Under the pieces are notes generated by a model, which was not told the DNA's origin, did not search any database, and worked only from the letters and a program-made list of their open reading frames with translations. A stretch of DNA of 64,000 bases from Eragrostis nindensis (taxonomy: Eukaryota > Streptophyta > Magnoliopsida > Poales > Poaceae), in contig JAAXCT010000050.1 of the NCBI GenBank assembly GCA_012490785.1, positions 1,612,001 through 1,676,000 of the forward strand. Direction: 5' to 3'. Both the position numbers and the translations under genes were made by a program. This document shows, in pieces, positions 1-9,146 of this stretch (positions are counted from its first letter, which is position 1; each line of letters starts with the position of its first letter).

Positions 1-314
1 AAGAAACAATAGGTTAATTATCCCAACCCTAGATCAGTAATGTTTCAAATGAACACCGAAATGGTTGAGTGGCAGAGAACAAACACGGTAAGAACCTAGA
101 GTGACATCATTACTCTAGAGATACCGGCGCCAACATTGCTAAAGCCACTAGGCCTAGCTGATAAGCTGCAAAGAGAAGCAACATGAAGCCTTTAACAATA
201 ATGACATTAATCTCCTTTGCAACATTTAATTTCATGACAAAATACACATTACTAGAGTTGAAGATGCCATCAATTGGTAGTGGAACATGGCCCGGCACAC
301 CTGGAGATGGCAGA
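1..314 (-). other. 3' flank/UTR of GRAS copy 1
   Basis: This is the downstream flank of the first GRAS gene. It is clearly homologous to the stretch at about 8885-9146 downstream of the second copy, so the tandem duplication took in 3' sequence. Copy 1 carries about 50 extra bases around 157-213 that copy 2 lacks. No separate gene is visible. Confidence 0.6.
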
Positions 315-2444
315 TCAACAACGCCATGCTGATACGGTGACAAGCTCGCCGCGCTGCCAATAGAGCGTAAGCCCAACCCCGCATTTCTCCACTCGGAAGC
401 CGCGGACTTGCACCCGCTTCAAGAGGCAGTCCGCCTGTGCCTCTGCAAGGATGCTGGGCGGCACAGGCGCGAATCCTGCAGCAGCAAACATACTCCTCCA
501 TGCCATTGGCCTGTCTGACTTGAACCGCCCGAGAACCGCATCTTCAATTCTTGGCTGGATTAGAAATTTCTCAATCTTGCGTGCGGAATCAGCATCAATG
601 CCAGCAGCATCAAGCGAATCAAGGAGAAACACACAAGACTGAAAGCAATTCAAGTAGTGTTGTGAGAACAGAAGATCACCGCGATCACCTCCATGGTCCA
701 TAGCTACCACAATCTTAGGATTAAGCTGTTTCACCAACCGAAGAATCGCTGGCAGTGGTGGTGCACGAGCTGAACAACCAACAGGGAGGCTAACTGCTAT
801 AACTTCATCGCCGGTTGGAGAAATGAGCTCAGCGGGATTGAATGTATCAACACTGACTGCATTGAACTCAAATGGAATTCCCAGGTCAGCAGCAAACTGC
901 GAGATGTTATCCCTGGTAAGATGGAGCTCCAGTGGATGGTGGGAAGCAGCTGATATGAAGGCACTGAGCTTAACGAAGGGCAGAGCTGCACCGCCACAAC
1001 CACGCCGATGTGCGAGTTCTTGGAAGAAGGATGCCCACTGACCACCGACGCCAAGATCAAAGTCAATGACATGGATGCAGGAAGCTGTGCTGCCGGCAAT
1101 TTCGTCAAGAAGTGCCTGTGTTGCAGTGAAATTCGTGAACTGGAGCACAGGCGAGAGGTCAGAGAAAGACTTGTAAGCCGTGAGCTTGAGGGCAACGTCT
1201 AGTGGCGAGGCGAGGCTGGAGGCACCGCGTTGGCCTTCAGCGAGCGCAAGGAGGAGGGCCTCCTTGAGGTAGGAGGCAGAGCGGAGGAAGGGCTTCCCGA
1301 ACGGGGGAAGCTGGTGATTGAGCCGCGCCAATATCTCTTGCGCGCCAATGGAATTACCGGCTTCAGCGGCCTTTGCCGCCGCCACCAGCTCATCCAGCAA
1401 CTGCTGCTGTGCCGCCTCCGCAGCCGTAGTCTTCATAGCTTCACGAGGTGGTGGCGGAGAAGGCTGGAGTTGGAATGGAGCAGGACCATGTATTGGTGGA
1501 AAGGGGAGACCTTGCGTCGCCCCTGCAGATTGTAGCCGGTTCCGGGCGAGGTAGAGGCCGTCTGCCATGGATTGATGGCGTTTGGGTGGTGGCTGGAGTA
1601 GTGGAGATTGCTGGCTGTGGCCGGCGAAGGACGGGAGCGGCATGAAGAAGGTTGATGCCGGAGGCGGCTGCTGGTGCTGATACTGGTGGAGGAGGCCGGG
1701 TGCTTGTGCAGCTAGAAGAGGGGGCTTCGTGTCGATACCTTCATGGAACAGCAAGGGAGGCGGCGGCGGCTGGAGGGAGGTAGAATCCGGCCAGAAGAGC
1801 CCAAAAGGGGAGGTTCCCTTGCTCCCACAGCCGCTGTTGCTAGTGTGCGACACCGCACCTGAGGAAGACAGATCGGAGGCGACGCCGCCGAGGTGGGGGT
1901 CGAGCGAGAATCCCAGGGGGTCGGTGGCGGGGAACCCGAATCCCGCATTGTCGAGAAGCAGCTGTTGATGCCCCTGAAGTGTCGGCCCCGGCTGATCCAG
2001 GTCGCCGGCCGCCCCAATGATCCAGTTCAAGAACGTCTGATCCTGCCCCGCTGTGGCGGCGTTGCCGAGCACGGCGTCCCAGCTCTCGCCGCCGATGAGC
2101 CCCATATCCAGGCCGCCAGGAATAGGCGGCAGGTCACACCCACCGGCCCAGTCCTCTTTCCCGCCGCCGCCGTGCTCGCCAGGGGCTCCCCATTTGGTGG
2201 CTTCGGCGGCGGCGGCGGCGCTGTTGTCCGAAACCGCAGCCACACCGGTCGAATCCGCGGCGCCGCCGCCCAGGGACGACGACAGCGTCGATGTGGAGTT
2301 GCTGGGGCTCGGGCTCCGCGTGCAGTCCAGGACGGACCTCGGCTTCACCAGCGCCTTCTTCCCCTCCTGCCAAAACAGCGCCTTTCCGCCGCCGACGAGG
2401 TCGGCTGCCCCGTTCCGCTCGGAACCCAACAGCGCCGCCCTCAT
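315..2444 (-). CDS. HAM: GRAS transcription factor, HAIRY MERISTEM (SCL6/22/27) clade, copy 1
   Basis: Intronless gene for a 709-residue nuclear transcriptional regulator. The start is the ATG at 2444 (MRAALLGSER); the frame is open further upstream but has no earlier ATG that I can see. The N-terminal half is low-complexity (Gly, Pro, Gln, Ala runs). The C-terminal half is the GRAS domain: a leucine-rich block (SPVLQFTNFTATQALLDEI), a VHIID-type motif (CIHVIDFDLGVGGQW, about residue 455), and a C-terminal SAW region ending LTLYWQRGELVTVSAWRC. The peptide ILARLNHQL near residue 373 is encoded by a miR171 target site. HAM proteins maintain shoot and root meristems, in part by partnering WUSCHEL-family factors (family knowledge). 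A second copy lies at 9147-11225. I recall a tandem HAM pair on rice chromosome 2. Family assignment is firm; the exact orthologue is less so. Confidence 0.93.
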   Translation of the reverse strand: MRAALLGSERNGAADLVGGGKALFWQEGKKALVKPRSVLDCTRSPSPSNSTSTLSSSLGGGAADSTGVAAVSDNSAAAAAEATKWGAPGEHGGGGKEDWAGGCDLPPIPGGLDMGLIGGESWDAVLGNAATAGQDQTFLNWIIGAAGDLDQPGPTLQGHQQLLLDNAGFGFPATDPLGFSLDPHLGGVASDLSSSGAVSHTSNSGCGSKGTSPFGLFWPDSTSLQPPPPPLLFHEGIDTKPPLLAAQAPGLLHQYQHQQPPPASTFFMPLPSFAGHSQQSPLLQPPPKRHQSMADGLYLARNRLQSAGATQGLPFPPIHGPAPFQLQPSPPPPREAMKTTAAEAAQQQLLDELVAAAKAAEAGNSIGAQEILARLNHQLPPFGKPFLRSASYLKEALLLALAEGQRGASSLASPLDVALKLTAYKSFSDLSPVLQFTNFTATQALLDEIAGSTASCIHVIDFDLGVGGQWASFFQELAHRRGCGGAALPFVKLSAFISAASHHPLELHLTRDNISQFAADLGIPFEFNAVSVDTFNPAELISPTGDEVIAVSLPVGCSARAPPLPAILRLVKQLNPKIVVAMDHGGDRGDLLFSQHYLNCFQSCVFLLDSLDAAGIDADSARKIEKFLIQPRIEDAVLGRFKSDRPMAWRSMFAAAGFAPVPPSILAEAQADCLLKRVQVRGFRVEKCGVGLTLYWQRGELVTVSAWRC
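1315..1335 (-). promoter_or_regulatory. miR171 target site in GRAS copy 1
   Basis: The plus strand here reads exactly as the canonical miR171 sequence (starts TGATTGAGCC, ends CCAATATC), so the minus-strand mRNA is fully complementary over 21 nt. miR171-guided cleavage of HAM-clade GRAS mRNAs at this conserved position is well established. Confidence 0.93.
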
Positions 2445-2870
2445 CCGGCGGCGAGGTATGGGGATGACTTGGGGGTGCGCAAGAGTATAGAACAGGGAGG
2501 ATGTGGCCGCAAGCAGGAGCACCGCGTTCCCTTGTCTGCCTTGCGCCTCTTTCTCTCACCTCCCCTGCCGTGGTCTCTCTTCTCTGTGTGGCCTCTTCTC
2601 TGTCTACTGCCATCGTCCCTGGATGCGTGCAACATAAAAAAGGTGTCCCTCTTCTTTCTCTCTCTCCATCGTTTTCATCTGCTCACCTTTTATCCATCTT
2701 TATATACGATTTATCTACCGCGAGTAGAGCTCCAGGTATTTCCACGATTTATCTACCGCGAGTAGAGCTCCAGGTATTTCCACGATTTATCTACCGCGAG
2801 TAGAGCTCCAGGTATTTTGTGTGGAGGTTACGAATAATAAAACTGTTGAAGCAAGACTAGTCAGTCAATG
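2445..2870 (-). promoter_or_regulatory. 5' UTR and promoter-proximal region of GRAS copy 1
   Basis: The leader is pyrimidine-rich on the plus strand. A TATA-like motif (TATATAAAG on the minus strand) sits at 2698-2706, about 255 bp upstream of the ATG. It lies next to a 38-bp tandem repeat. Homology with the copy 2 flank continues to about 2870. The promoter assignment is inferred from motif and position. Confidence 0.45.
2707..2817. repeat. 38-bp tandem repeat, about 2.9 copies
   Basis: The unit starts CGATTTATCTACCGCGAGTA and occurs at 2707-2744, 2745-2782 and 2783-2817. The copies are essentially identical. The corresponding place in copy 2 (about 11670-11695) has only a partial, diverged unit. 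Confidence 0.9.
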
Positions 2871-3284
2871 CTATAGCCTAGTAGGAGTATCTCAAATGAG
2901 GGTTTTAAAGTTTCCACTTTACATCTTTATTAGAAAATGATTGATCTTAGATAACTGACATTATTTTTTGGCCGGTGAGCGCGCGATCTCTTCTCGCCGT
3001 AGTAGTTGCCTTCCAGTGTCTCATTGATCCGCCTCTCTGACCATTGCTACGCCGAATGAGTCTCACGGTGGGTTCAATTTTCACTTCGTTGTTTCAAAAA
3101 ATCTGAGCTGCTTGCGAGATTTTAATGTTGTTCCTAAAATATTAGTGCTTTGGCTTGTGAGAGATTTAATCTTTGTTGTTTTATGCTCTCCACTGCATCA
3201 TTGTGAGAGTGTTAGGCTTTACCAGATGTGCCTTTTTCTGAATGTATAATAAGCATCAAGGGAATGCGAACACAATGATATTTA

Positions 3285-3651
3285 GGTGGTGTTTGGATTC
3301 TCTATAGCTTCTAAAATCTAGATTCTAGACGTAGTTATTATAATTTGGCTTCTAAAAAAATCTAGCGGGTGTGTTTGGATTCTGGATTCTTAAAATCTAA
3401 AATCCAGTTTCTGAGGTGGCTTTCTTTCTATATTTTTGTGAGCGATAGCACAAGCTGTATTATTCAAAAGCATTCAGGGCAGTGAGTTTTTAACAAATAA
3501 AATCATCTAAAAGTTGAGTTATGCCAGATTATAGGATTCTTAAAATTTCATAATCTGGATTCTAGAGTTTGATGCATAATCTGGCCTGTTTGGATCCTCT
3601 ATAGCTTTTAAAATCTAAATTCTTAAAATTTAGGTGGATCTAAACAGGCTC
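3285..3651. mobile_element. Tourist/PIF-like MITE
   Basis: The left end reads GGTGGTGTTTGGATTC and the right end, reverse-complemented, GAGCCTGTTTAGATCC. TTA flanks both sides (3282-3284 and 3652-3654), fitting the PIF/Harbinger target duplication. Several internal GTTTGGATT repeats suggest nested or rearranged ends. No coding capacity. Confidence 0.55.
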
Positions 3652-3959
3652 TTACTAGCTTATCATTTTTTTTTGCGAGGGATAATCAGCTTATCATTGA
3701 GAGCATGGCTTCACCTGCCAGACTTTCTACTATGGCCAATGACTAGAGAACTTGGCTTTCTTTCTCTAAACTGATGCTTTGAGTCACAGGTTTCTTCGCT
3801 TCGATGATTTCCGCTACTATCTAATGCATGTGACTTGGAGTATTTCTTGTGTGCTGAGGAAGTGAGGAGTAGCCCGTAAACATCATACTTTAAATTATTT
3901 TAACCTGAATTATTTGATTTCAGAGATATACAAATCATCGGAGTAGCGGACAAAGTTCA

Positions 3960-4870
3960 GTTCAGCAAGATGATTACAAAACCCGCCCACTCTTTTCGCT
4001 CGCCTTATCGCGTCACTCGCGCGTCCTCCCGGCAAAAATCCCCGTGGAGCCGGGTCCCCGCGGATATCCACCCCGAACGGGGCGGGGACGGGGCTGGAAT
4101 TCGCCCCGCGGGGCTAACGGGGCGGGGACCCGAAATGCTAGCGGGGCGGGGGCGGGGCTGGAATTCGCCCCGCGGGGATCCAATGGGGCCCCGAAATAGA
4201 GTAGAAAGCCAACGGCCCAGCAGTTGGTTAGACAATTTGAGAATCTGAAGGTTTCAGTCCGATAGCCCAACATACAAAGAAAGCCGATGCCAACGGCCCA
4301 GCAGCTGGAAACCCACGTACGCATCCCCCTATCTGCCCCTGTCGTCTTCGTCTAAACACCGCCATCGCACCTCTCACCTCCCACCTCTGCTGCTTCACGC
4401 ACCTCCCGCCGGCAGTCTCGCGCCGGCCTCCCGGCTCCCGCAGGCCTCGCTCCACTCGCCCTCGGCCACTTTTCGCGCCTCCTGGCTCGCGCCTCGCGCC
4501 TCCCATCTCCCGCAAGCTCGTCGGGCGCGCCGCCGCGTCATCATCGGGAGTACCGCCGCCATCCTCCACGGGGCTCCGTCGGGGACCGGGGATCCGGCGG
4601 GGCCGGGGACGGGGACGAGATTTTCCCTGATTGGCATTTCGGGGCCGGGGACGGCGAGGGATTTCGGGGATCGGGACGGGGACAGAGGTCGCCTCCCCGG
4701 CCGCTCCCCGCCCCGTTGCCAGGCCGGCTCGCGCGCCCGTCCACCATTTCGCCGATCCTGCCCGTCCGATTGGCGAGCCAGCGGGACAAAGAGATAAAAA
4801 CAGGCGAATTGCTACTACCGTCGCAGCCGCTTTGCCTGCCCACCTGTTTGGTGCTCTTTAGATTCTGAGG
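3960..4870. repeat. GC-rich low-complexity repeat region
   Basis: G/C-run sequence with repeated GGGGCGGGGACGGGG motifs, including two copies of a 24-bp unit containing GGAATTCGCCCCGCGG at 4090-4113 and 4154-4177. A phrase around GCCAACGGCCCAGCAG occurs near 4208 and 4289. Open frames here are composition artefacts on both strands. It looks transposon-derived, but I could not define ends or a family. Confidence 0.4.
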
Positions 4871-5107
4871 ACCACCTGAAATGAGGGGCAAATATGGACC
4901 GTTCATTTAAGAAATTTACGGTGCAGATTTACTCCAATCCAACTATTCGCGGCAAAGGAGCCCGGGAAGGAACGGGTGAAAAATTGAACACCTTCTAATT
5001 AAAAAATCTTGCTCTTTCTTCTTAGAAAAAATTGGTTATCTCACATTTCATTTCTCGCCCTAAACAACAACCTAAAAAAACAATTATGCAGAAAATTGAA
5101 GTAACAT

Positions 5108-5375
5108 TTTTTTATTACACAGTACAACTTAGGCACTCACAACGTACGCGCACTCACCTCTATAAACGTACATATGTAAAATCTACCTCTATGAGCATCT
5201 TCGAAGACAGAGCCGACAAATCCTTAAGATTAACAAAGTCACCACTAGCGTCTCGTTGTCGACGGCTACGTCGCCTACAGCTAAAAGCACTATACCGTTA
5301 AATTTTAAAAAATTCACTCCCACAAAAAATCGAACCCAGAACCTAACGTGCCATTGAAACTCTTGTAACCACTAG
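5108..5375 (-). mobile_element. SINE-like element (tRNA-derived)
   Basis: On the minus strand the 5' end begins with a tRNA-like box A (CTAGTGGTTACAAGAG), followed about 40 nt later by a box-B-like GGGTTCGATTT. The 3' end is a T-run on the plus strand at 5105-5113, that is, an A-rich tail. GTAACAT flanks both sides (5101-5107 and 5376-5382), consistent with a target-site duplication. It resembles grass Au/OsSN SINEs, recognised by box layout only. Confidence 0.5.
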
Positions 5376-5490
5376 GTAACATGAGTGACTACTTCATCAA
5401 CAGCAGCTTCTTGCTATTGGAAAGGCATGGTCTAGGAGGTGAAGTAGTTGAGATGAATTGGAGAGGAGGGAAGGCCATTTAGAGGCTTAA

Positions 5491-5721
5491 GGGCATGTTT
5501 AGTTGATTGCCGAAAATTGCCACGTCAAACAGTCGTGTCACAGTTTTTCTGGTGGGTGTTTGGTTCTTTACCACAACTGTGCCTAGCCACACTAAAACCC
5601 CACATGTCATGGACACATATCTTTGCTAAAATTTGTCAAAAGTGTGGTAATTGCTCACCACACTTTTGGTAAAATTTAGCAAAAATGTGTGGCAATGCGT
5701 GGTAGTTATCCAAAAAAGCCC
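5491..5721. mobile_element. Tourist/PIF-like MITE
   Basis: Terminal repeats begin GGGCATGTTTAGTTG on the left and, reverse-complemented, GGGCTTTTTTGGATA on the right. TAA trinucleotides flank at 5488-5490 and 5722-5724. Non-coding, about 230 bp. Confidence 0.6.
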
Positions 5722-5724
5722 TAA

Positions 5725-8700
5725 ATCTAACCCGATGACAGGCCTTCCGCCGGTAACAATAGGGTGAATGAAAGGACAGGAGGGCAACCAGCCTGCAAGC
5801 GAATGTGATGTCTCATCTTTCATCTCGGGTTAAAGCAGGAAATAAACTATTTAATAGGCATTAATGTGTGTAAGCAATGGTGGATAATATTTTGGAAGAG
5901 CGTTACTACTATAGATGCATGGCGCGTTCTATTACCAGCATTGTAATCGAATGTTTTTTTTTCAAAAGCAGTCTTTTTCTCAAGTGACTAAGATTTAGCT
6001 AATCTCTGAGTGACTTTTCAGTCATTAGTTTTTGATTCAACTACCTAAATTTTTCATTCACTTATACAAAAAAAAATTCTTTGAAAAACAAAATTTTTCC
6101 ACCTAAAATTTTTTTTACGAAAAGGGAATTTAATTAAAATTGAAGCATATTGCATCTCCTGATTACAAAAACATCTCAAACAACGCCAACTTCATTGATA
6201 GGAGGCAAGAAATCTTGAAAGAGCTGTAAATTCTACCATTTAGAATCACCATCCCAGACGAATATGCCACGGACAAAAACTTCGATCTGAATGAACACGG
6301 CAATCTCACCATCCACCACCGTCAACCCAACCCTTTCGCAAAAAAGAGGTAGACAGATATTCCACATGCAAATACGACGAACTCACCACCATCAAACCCG
6401 TAACAGAGCCCATCGTTGTCTACTTCATCATATTCACAATGTAAAACACAAATCTTTGTTCCACCTAAGAACTAGTTGTTCCAGCAGTACAATTATATTG
6501 TTTTAACAGTACAGTTTTGTTGTTGCAGTAGTTTGTTTTCATTGTTCCAAAAATATGATAGAGATATACGAAATACAAGTCACGCAAGAACTAGAAAAAC
6601 TTTTTTTTTGATGATACCCCAATCTAACATTTGAGGGAGAAAAGAGGACAACGAACTGGATGAGGACACATGTCGAGATACGGTGACGTGGCTGCACTAG
6701 AGAGGAGAAAAATAATATTAATGACCCTTGGTGGGTTGTGCTTATGTAATAATGACCTTTGGTGGGTTGCGCTTATGTAGATTATATCCGGCAGGTTGCT
6801 ACGGGAGTGAGAGTTAAGATGTTAATGTGATATATGACTTATAGAAATAAGGAATAGAAGTATATAAACTAAACACTTGTTGGACAACACACATCTTTGT
6901 TAAATATTTTTTTATTGTTTGCATTTTTTTCTAAAAGTTAAATATTTATTCTTTAAAAGTTATACGTAAAAACTATATAAAGAATCCCCATCTCTAGAGA
7001 ACACAGATCTTTGTCTAAGGTTTGAAGTTGTAGTATATTTTATGCATTACAATAAAAAAGTTAAAAGCAACATTTTCCTCTGATATAATGTGTTGCAGAC
7101 AGGAGGCACGATTTTGCATCATGTGTCAACTAAGTGCGCAACAGAAAATTTGCCCTTTATATTTTCACTGTTATAACATTAAAAATCCAACTATTCAAGC
7201 CTTAATTCCAAGAGGAACTAGAAGCGTAAGTCCTTCTTTGGAACGTAGGAATTTCACAAAAAAAACACAAAAAAAGCAAGTTTTTCCTCCAATCCAAACT
7301 AGCCCTAATTCTGTATTTCGATGTACCACTCAAGTCACGAGCTTTCTCTAATGTATAAAGAATCCCGCCGAGGAAAGAAAAATGTGACCTGACCACGTAC
7401 TCCACTGCCACACCTGTAACTTGGGTTTGTTTAGCTTTCAAATCCTAGATTTGTTCGCACGCTTCGAGAAACCCCAGCTTCTCAACTAGTAAAGTTAGTA
7501 CAGATAAGAAGTTTTTATACAGTAACTGGGTGGAGGCCAGCGCATGGCCATGGTTAAGGCAAGAATGTGAAACAGGGGCAGGAGGGGAACACAAGCCATG
7601 TGATGTGAGAGAAACGAGCAAAAGATGAAACGAGCCTCAAAAATAATAATGCCGGTCTATTTGTCTGGTCTTTCAGATTTCTGAATTTATAATTAACTAG
7701 TAGCAGGTAAAAAATACTTGTCAAATGTTTCTTAATCAAAGAGTAGGACATAGCACATGATGGCACTGGTCAAGTTTTATACATACTCCTATCATGCAAG
7801 CAGTTGATGGTAATGAAAAGGAACAGAGGTGTCGTTATATTGATAGTCAGATAACCAATATGGAGCCCGATACCCAAAATAAAAATCTGCACTCAGTAAA
7901 CGCAAGGACATGAACTATATAAATTGTGCTACTAGTGGCCAATTAGTTCTAGGATTGATTATTATAACATTCCACAACTACATGGTTAAACATACGCCAT
8001 ATTGGCATTGACAAGAAGCAAAAGCCAAAAGTCAAAAATTACAAGCTGAGCTAAGGAAATCACTGAGAACACATTTAAGCAGTGCTACGTGGTTTATAAG
8101 ATGCCAGCTAAAACTCTTGCCTTCTTCATCAGCTTGCCGATGAATACACGCTGACAGCACATACTCAGAAAGTTACAAGCGTATGTAGTTTGTGCAAGTC
8201 ATCAATACTCTACTGGCATTCAGTCTATAGTGGCAATAGTAATACTATGATAAATGGTCTCTGAAGTGTGAGTTGCTGTGTTACTTGCTTATCTAGTAGT
8301 ATACGTAGCACCATAGCAAAAGTTTAGCTTTTGAAACATTCTTGTTTAGTTTCTTCAAGCTATGTCACATGGTCAGAACCAAAAATATGAAAGGTACAGA
8401 GTCACAATTCACACGAAACCCAACTCTTTCCTGCACATGAAGTTTCCTCTGATTGAAACTAACTTTGCTAATTTCAACGCAGACACCATAACTCATGGTC
8501 AGATGAACCCTCTGAATTAAAAACTCTGAATGGCAAAACTGTATAATACTATTGTACTATGTAAATCAACAATGGAAAAGTTCAAAAGGAAATTTATAAC
8601 TCTTTCCCTGAAACTTAGCTTAGTCAAATTACTTCTAACAAATCTGGACCAACACTCTCTTTGAAAGATCAGCACGCTGAACTTTGTTGTCCAAGAAAAA

Positions 8701-8884
8701 AAAACTAATTTTAAATGGTCCACTCTTATAGTCAGGTTACCATTTTCGCATTAAGATGTTGAATGAAATCAGCAATGTGAAATGAATTACAGGCAGCAGT
8801 TTATTGCATGATAATTGAGCTGCACAAGGAAAATACCATAAAGAAACTAAAAGATACAGGAATTAGATATTAATACTACACAAA
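5725..8884. other. AT-rich spacer between the GRAS copies
   Basis: No exon, RNA gene or complete transposon could be recognised here. Short open frames are isolated, lack family features and sit in AT-rich DNA. Confidence 0.5.
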
Positions 8885-9146
8885 CGTTAGGTTATATTAT
8901 TCCCACCCTAGATCAGTAATGTTTCAAATGAACACCGAAATGGTTGAGTGGCAGAGAACAAACACGGTAAGAACCTAAAGTGACATCATTACACTAGAGA
9001 CATTGGCACCAACATTGCTAAATCCACTAGGCCATTAGTTTCCTTTGCAAAATTTAATTGCACGACAAAATACATACACATTAGTGGAGTTGAAGATGTC
9101 ATCAAATGGTGGTGGAACATTGGCCAGCACAGCTGAAGATGGCAGA

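Noticed and set aside
2445..2522. N-terminal extension of GRAS copy 1 to 2522
   Set aside because: The codon at 2522 is GTG, not ATG. The similarity to copy 2 upstream of the ATG is explained by duplication of the 5' UTR.
1893..2765. 290-residue plus-strand open frame
   Set aside because: Antisense shadow of the GC-rich N-terminal half of GRAS copy 1; its tail runs into the 38-bp tandem repeat.
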